Assembly (NCBI GenBank): GCA_022414725.1
Contig: CM039462.1
Coordinates: 43,396,151-43,460,150, forward strand
Length of the DNA: 64,000 bases
From: Microglena sp. YARC
Taxonomy: Eukaryota > Chlorophyta > Chlorophyceae > Chlamydomonadales > Chlamydomonadaceae
Reading direction: 5' to 3'
The notes beneath the pieces were generated by a model that had not been told where the DNA came from, did no database searches, and was given only the letters and a program-made list of their open reading frames with translations. Within the stretch, counting starts at the first letter, position 1, and each line of letters opens with the position of its first letter. Positions 52,351 through 59,900 of the stretch are shown here, piece after piece. The position numbers were made by a program, and so were the translations under genes.

Positions 52351-53932
52351 CCTCTGTCTCTGCCCACGCCTCTGCCCATTGCCTCTGCCATGCCTCTGGC
52401 CTCTGCTTCTGCTTCTGCTGCGGTGGTAGGGGACACGAGATCGACAGTCACCAACTTTCCTGGGGGCACCAAATCATCGGATCTTCCCAAATCATCAGAT
52501 CTTCCCAAATCATCGGATCTTCCCAAGTTCAGGCTTCCTCACATTCTGAGAAGCTGCTGGCTGTTCGCCTGATTTGCTTCAAGGTTTGGCGTGGGCATTC
52601 GAGGAGATGTTGACAAGATTAAGAGAGACTTTGGGGTGAGTTTTGTTTCTAGGGGAGAGGGAGGTGGTGGTGGTGGCCGGCGGTGGCGGTGGACATGGCG
52701 CGGGCATTCGAGGAGATGTCGACAAGATTAAGATAGACCTTGGGGTGAGTTGTTTTCTAGGGAGGGAGGGAGGGGAGGGTGTGCGGTGGTGGCGGCGGTG
52801 GCGGTGTGGCGGTGGACATGGTGTGGGCGCCCGAGTAGATGTCGACAAGATTAAGAGAGACTTCGGGTGGTTTTTTTCTAGGGGATGAGGGGGGGAGGTG
52901 GTGGTGGTGGCCGGCGGTGGCGGTGGATCATGGCGTGGGCGCCCGAAGAATATGGACTAGATTAAGAGAGAATTTTGAGTGAGATTTGTTTTTGCTATTA
53001 CAATCTAGCCAGGGAAAGGCGTTGCCAAAACAGGTAAAACAAGAAGTATCTAGGTAAGTTGGGTGGGTGGGTGGGGGTGGGGTGGGGGTGTGGGGGGGGG
53101 CAGAGGTTTGTTGGAGAAGGGGAGAGGGGGAGGTGGTGATGGTGGCGGTGGAAGTCAACATGAAACAGCATCAGCTGGTTGGTAAACGGAACTATCTTAC
53201 GAGGGGGGGGGGGGGGGGGAGGGGGGGTCAGAGTTCGTTGGAGGAGGGGAGAGGAGGAGGTGGTGATGGTGGGCAGTGTAGGTCAACAGGAACAGCATCA
53301 GCTGGTTGTAAACGGAACTATCTACGTAGGGGGGGGGGGGGGGGGTTGGGGGGGGGCGTGGGGGGGGTGGGGGGGGGGGGGGGGGGGGGGGGAGGGGGGG
53401 TCAGAGTTCGTTGGAGGAGGGGAGAGGAGGAGGTGGTGATGGTGGCGGTGGAGGTCAACAGGAACAGCATCAGCATCAGCTGGGTGTAACGGAACTATCT
53501 AAGGGGGAGGGACTGAGGGAGGATGGGGGGAGATGGAGGGAGGAGGGAGTGTACGTGTTTATTTATGGGTGCGGCAGGCAAGCCAGGTAGGGGTAGAGGG
53601 GAGGGAGGGAGGGTATCGACCGAGGGAGGTGGTGTTTGTGTGTGGGGGTGTGTGGGGGGTCGTCGTTTTTGCTGGGTACATCTGGCAGTGTGGCCAACGG
53701 CCACACGAGTAATGTACTAGCCGTTGGTGCATTTATACAAATTTTATAATATAATCATGTATAATTATGTTTAATTGCATCCTCTGCAGGCTGTTTAGGG
53801 TTCAGTTCATCAATGTTATTTCTTTTTAGCCCTTTCTGTCATGGTTGGGCAAGTCCCTTCATCCTATTTTACTTACCCCTGGATTGGAACATACACACAT
53901 ACATGCATACATGCATATATGCATACACACAT

Positions 53933-53979
<47 letters not shown>

Positions 53980-56900
53980 CACATACATACATACATACAT
54001 ACATACATACATACATACATACATACATACATACATACACACATACATACATACACACATACATACATACATACATACATACATACGCAAATACATACAT
54101 ACATACATACATACATACATACACACATGCATACATACATACATACATACATACATACATACATACATACATAAAAGACATACATACATACATACATAAT
54201 ACATATCATACATACATTACCATACATACATACATACAAAATACACACACACCAAACATGCATACATGCAGGTTGTCATGGGTGGACGTGGTGGTTGGAC
54301 CTATCCACTATGGCCAACGCTCGGGTGCTGAGCCACACGCACAGATGCCTGGTGACCACAGACTTGCAGACCTGTACTGGAAGCCTTTCTGGTGAGCTCT
54401 TATGCAATGACGTGGTGGGTAATTGTGGTGGTGTGATGTTGGTGGCGATTGCAGTACCGCAACTGGAGCCTATCCGGTGAGCATTGATTCCTTTTCTGCT
54501 ATATATACGCGCATTATATTTACGCTGCATAATATTATATATTACGTTAATAATATACACTATTATATTACGCTACATATGTTACGCTATATATATTTAC
54601 GTTACTTATGTATGGCTATATATATTACACTGTATATGTTACGCTAATATATTATTTAGGGCCTATATATTACGTATGTATAATTACGCTATACAATGTT
54701 ACGCTCTATATGTTGCGCTATATATATCAAGGCTCTATATATTACGCAATGGTATATTAACGCACATATATTACGCCTATATATAATTACTCTATGTATA
54801 TTTACGCTACAGTATATTACGCCTAATATATATTACACTGTATATATTAGGCTCTAATATTACGGCAATTAGTATTACCGCTACATATATTACGCTATAT
54901 TAGTTAGTTGACGCAAAGTATATTACGCCTCTATGATGTTACGCTATAATATATTAGGCTCTATATATTAAACGCTATGTATATTACGCACATATGTTTA
55001 CGCTTATATATTACTCTATTATATTACGCTACATATATACGCTATATATATTACTCATGTATATTACGCTGGCATATATACGCTATTATATACGCCTACA
55101 TTATTACGCTTTGGTAATGCCCATGTTAAGTCCAGGGAAGCCAAATAGCCTAAAGGGAACTTGCCCACCGTGGATAAGGAAGGGCTTAATGAGAAAAAGC
55201 ACTGATGAAGTTAAACCTCAAACAATCGTTCTAATCCACAACGGGGGCCCTGAGCTTATGCACAGAGGTGTCATTTAATTCTACATTAATGTATATTATA
55301 TCATTTAATTCTACAATATAAATGTATAGGTTATATCAAATTTAATTCTACAATATAATTGTATATTATATCATTTTTAATTCTACAATAATTATGTATA
55401 TTTATATCATTAATTCCCTACAATAAATGTATATAATACAACGGGTGCCCTTGGAGCTTTGCTACAGTGATCATTTAATCTACATATAATGTATATTACA
55501 CTAGGCAATGGGTGACTACGTACGTCCCCAGCCTGGATGCCTACGTACGGGGGATGTACGTACGTAGGCAACTAGGCATGGTGACATACGTACGTCCCCC
55601 AGCCTGGATGCCTACGTACGGGGGATGTACGTACGTAGGCAACTAGGCATGGTGACACACGTATGTCCACCCAGCCTGGATTGCCCTACGTACGGGGGTA
55701 TGTACGTACGTAGAAGGCAACTAGGCATGGGACATGACGGTACGTCCCCCAGCCTGGATGCCTACGTTACGTGTGGGATGTACCGATACGTAGGCAACTA
55801 GGCATGGTGACAACCTCTTTCAAAAACATCCTGTGAACCGGTGCTTCTGGGTGTAACGGCAGAGGGTTATATAGGCACTATATATTACGCTCCATATATG
55901 GCGTGGGTTATTCAATATTACGCTAGGCAAGGTGACTCTCTCTTTCGGAAATTCGTGTTAATTAGCAGAGCGTCCTTGAACGAAGAAGTGCTGCTTTTCG
56001 AACCCCCACGGGTGCGCTTTAAGTGTTTTGCAGTCGCTGTCAACCGCCATGGTAGCTTGGTCAGGTAATTTAGCAGCCCGTTCCCTACCGCCGAAAGCCA
56101 CGGGCTCCCTTCATACCATGCCTCACCAGGCGTTATCATTACATTATCATGGATTACGCCTCACTTGCTTTCTTTTTGGCTTCGAGCAGCAGCTTCTAGC
56201 GTAGCTACCCCCCCAACAGCCGAGGTGGACTACACCAAATGGAGTATCTAGCAGCTTCTAGGTAGCAATCGGCCCTCAAGGCGCATGCAGTGGAACTCTA
56301 CACCCACATGATTTCAGCAGCTTCTATCAGAGTATAGCTCGGCGCCCAACCAGCCAGTGGACACACCACATGTTTATTTTCAGAGCTTCTAGTAGGCTCC
56401 CCAACCACCAGTGGACTACACAACCAATGGGTGATTGGGTCAAGCAGCTTCTAGGTAGCTCCCCCAACCAGCCAGTGGACTACACCCAATGATTTCAGCA
56501 GTGCTAGAAAACTGAGAATGGCAGCCTCAAGGTGTGCTAGGTTGCGTACGGCCGTTGGCTAGGCCCTAGCCTAGGAAGGGGAGTACAATTTTTCAGCCCA
56601 CCCTATCGCAATACTTTCCCAATACTCGTTTTCTACTCTTGTCCCTCTGGCCACAGCCCTTAGTTTGTTTCACGAGCAGGCAGCTTCTAGGTGTGATAGC
56701 TCCCTTGACTAGCCAGTGGGCTACACCCACGCCCCACCAGGCGTTATCATTATTTTTGTCAGCCCCACCCTGGTCCCTGTACTTCCATACTCGTTTTTCT
56801 ACTCTTGTCCTCTGGCCACAGCTTGGTTTGTATCAACTGGAGCCTTTTGGTTCTTTTGCAGATGGTGAAGTAGGATGGTGGGTGAGTGGTGATGATGATT

Positions 56901-59900
56901 GATTGAGATGTCGGTGGTGGGTGACTGTTGTCGATTGGTAGTCATATGGTGGGTGATAAGGTTGGGGTGTAATACAGAATGATGATAAATTGAGCGCGTG
57001 GAATCAGGATGGTGGTGGAAGTGGTGGGTGGTGGTGGTGATGAAGATAAATTTTGATGATGCGTGATTGATGATGATGGGATGGATGATGGCCCTACATT
57101 ATTTGGGAGTGGTGACCCTAGTGTGGACTCCATAGGTGTCAGCTATCACGGTTTGCATGTCAACATTTTTGCGCAGATTCTCGTTTTCTTCCACATCGGG
57201 TTATGAACAATTAAGAACAAGAAGCACATGTTTGGAGATCCGAAGGGCTCTCTATTGCTGGATCATGTAACACTATCCGAACATGTATTCTTTATATTTG
57301 TAACTCATATATTTATGATTTGTACTGCAGTTTTCCACTAGGAACAGAACAAGACAATACAAACTAATACAGTGCTATACCATACAGTATAATGCAATGC
57401 AATACAAGACAAGACACTGGCAATACAATACAATACAATACACTGGCAATACAATACAATACAATACAATACAGTCCAAAGGTCTCTAATCGAAGGCCAT
57501 CGTTGTCCCCTTGAAAAAAGACTTGAATACTTGTTTATGATGTATAATATGTAGTATGTATGTATGTGTATATCTATTTATAATATTTCACCTTCAAGAT
57601 AGACTTGAATACTTGTTTACTATATATAAAATATCAAATGTATATATCTATATATATTTATGATATTTCCCCTTCAAGATAGACTTAATCTTTTGTCATG
57701 ATATAAGATCCATCATTGTCCCCTTCATGAAAGAACTGAATACTTGTCCCCCTACCCATGCACCCTCCATCATCTCTGCCGTCAGGTCTAGTAGAGTCGC
57801 TTCTGCAGAGTAAACTGCCCAAACTTAACCACATCACCATGCACCCTCCAACATCTGCCTTCAGGTCTGGTAGAGTCGCTTCTGGAGAGTAACCTGCCCA
57901 AACCCAACCACGTCACCTTGCATCCTCCAATATCTGCCTTCAGGTCTGGTAGAGTCGCTTCTGGAGAGTAACCTACCCAAACCCAACCACATCCGCTGTG
58001 GCAACTGGGAGAAGTTCCCTTTGGATATTGGGCAACGCCGCTATGCTGCCTTGGTGCGTTTCATTAGCTTATTCATTATTTTATTTTTTGTTTAAACTAT
58101 TGGCAACTGGGGGACGTTCCGGAGCAATGCTGCCTTGGCACGCTTTCATTAGCATTGTATAAATTTAATTTGTTTTACACTGCAATTTAATTTGTTTATG
58201 TGTTAATACTATAATTTAATTTGTTTTACACTGCAATTTATCGTGTATGTGTTAATACTAAAATTAAATTTGTTTTACACTGCAATTTAATTTGTTTATG
58301 TGTTAATACTATAATTTAATTTGTTTTACACTGCAATTTAATTTGTTTATGTGTTAATACTATAATTCAATTTGTTTTACACTGCAATTTATCGTTTATG
58401 TGTTAATACTATAATTTAATTTGTTTTACACTGCAATTTATCGTTTATATGTTAATACTATACTTTAATTTGTTTTACACTGCAATTTATCGTGTATGTG
58501 TTAATACTATAATTTAATTTGTTTTACACTGCAATTTATCGTTTATGTATTAATACTATAATTTAATTTTGTTTTTACACTGCAATTTATCGTTTTATGT
58601 GTTAAATACTATAATTTAATTTGTTTTTTACACTGCAAATTTATCGTTTATGTTGTTAATACTATACTTTAATTTTGTTTTACACTGCAATTTATCGTTT
58701 ATGTGTTAATACTATAATTTAATTTGTTTTACACTGCAATTTATCGTTTATGTGTTAATACTATAATTTAAATTGTTTTACACTGCAATTTATCGTTTAT
58801 GTGTTAATACTATACTTTAATTTGTTTTACACTGCAATTTATCGTTTATGTGTTAATACTATAATTTAATTTGTTTTACACTGCAATTTATCGTTTATGT
58901 GTTAATACTATACTTTAATTTGTTTTACACTGCAATTTATCGTTTATGTGTTAATACTATAATTTAATTTGTTTTACACTGCAATTTATCGTTTATCTAT
59001 TAATACTATAATTTAATTTGTTTTACACTGCAATTTATCGTTTATGTGTTAATACTATAATTTAATTTGTTTTACACTGCAATTTATCGTTTATGTGTTA
59101 ATACTATACTTTAATTTGTTTTACACTGCAATTTATCGTTTATGTGTTAATACTATAATTTAATTTGTTTTACACTGCAATTTATCGTTTATGTGTTAAT
59201 ACTACAAGTGGCAACTGGGAGAAGTTCCCATTGGATATCGGGCAACGTCGCTATGCTGCCCTGGTGCGTTTATAATCGTTTTATGATTTGAAGTGCTTTT
59301 GTTGTGTTGTATTGGTTATGTGTTATACAAGTGGTAACTGGGAGAAGTTCCCTTTGGATATTGGGCAACGTCGCTATGCTGCCCTGGTGCGTTTTCTTTG
59401 GCTTTTCATCCATTTCTTTGTTTTGTTTTATTGTATTCTTTAATTGCTGAAAACTATTGGCAACTGGGAGATGTTTCCCATTGGATGTGGAGCAACGCTT
59501 ACTATGGTGCGTTTTCGTCAGCATTGTATGTTTTTTTGATTTTTTTTTAATTGCATTTTATTGTTTATGTGTTCATACCACTAGTGGCAACTGGGAGAAT
59601 TTCCCTTTGGATATCCGGCAACGTCGCTATGCTGACCTGTTGTGTTTTATTAATTTTTTATTATTTGTTTTGTTAAAAACTATTCGCAACTTAGAGAAGT
59701 TCCCATTGGACGTGGAGCAACGCAGCTACGCTGCCTTGGTGCGTTTTTTCATTAGCATTCTATTAATTTTAATTTGTTTTAATTGTAGACAAGACAAGTG
59801 GTAACTGGGAGAAGTTCTTTCATGGATATCCGTAGGCAACGTCGCTATCCTGCCCTGGTGCCTTTTCATTAGCATAGTATCAAATTAATTTGTTTCAATT

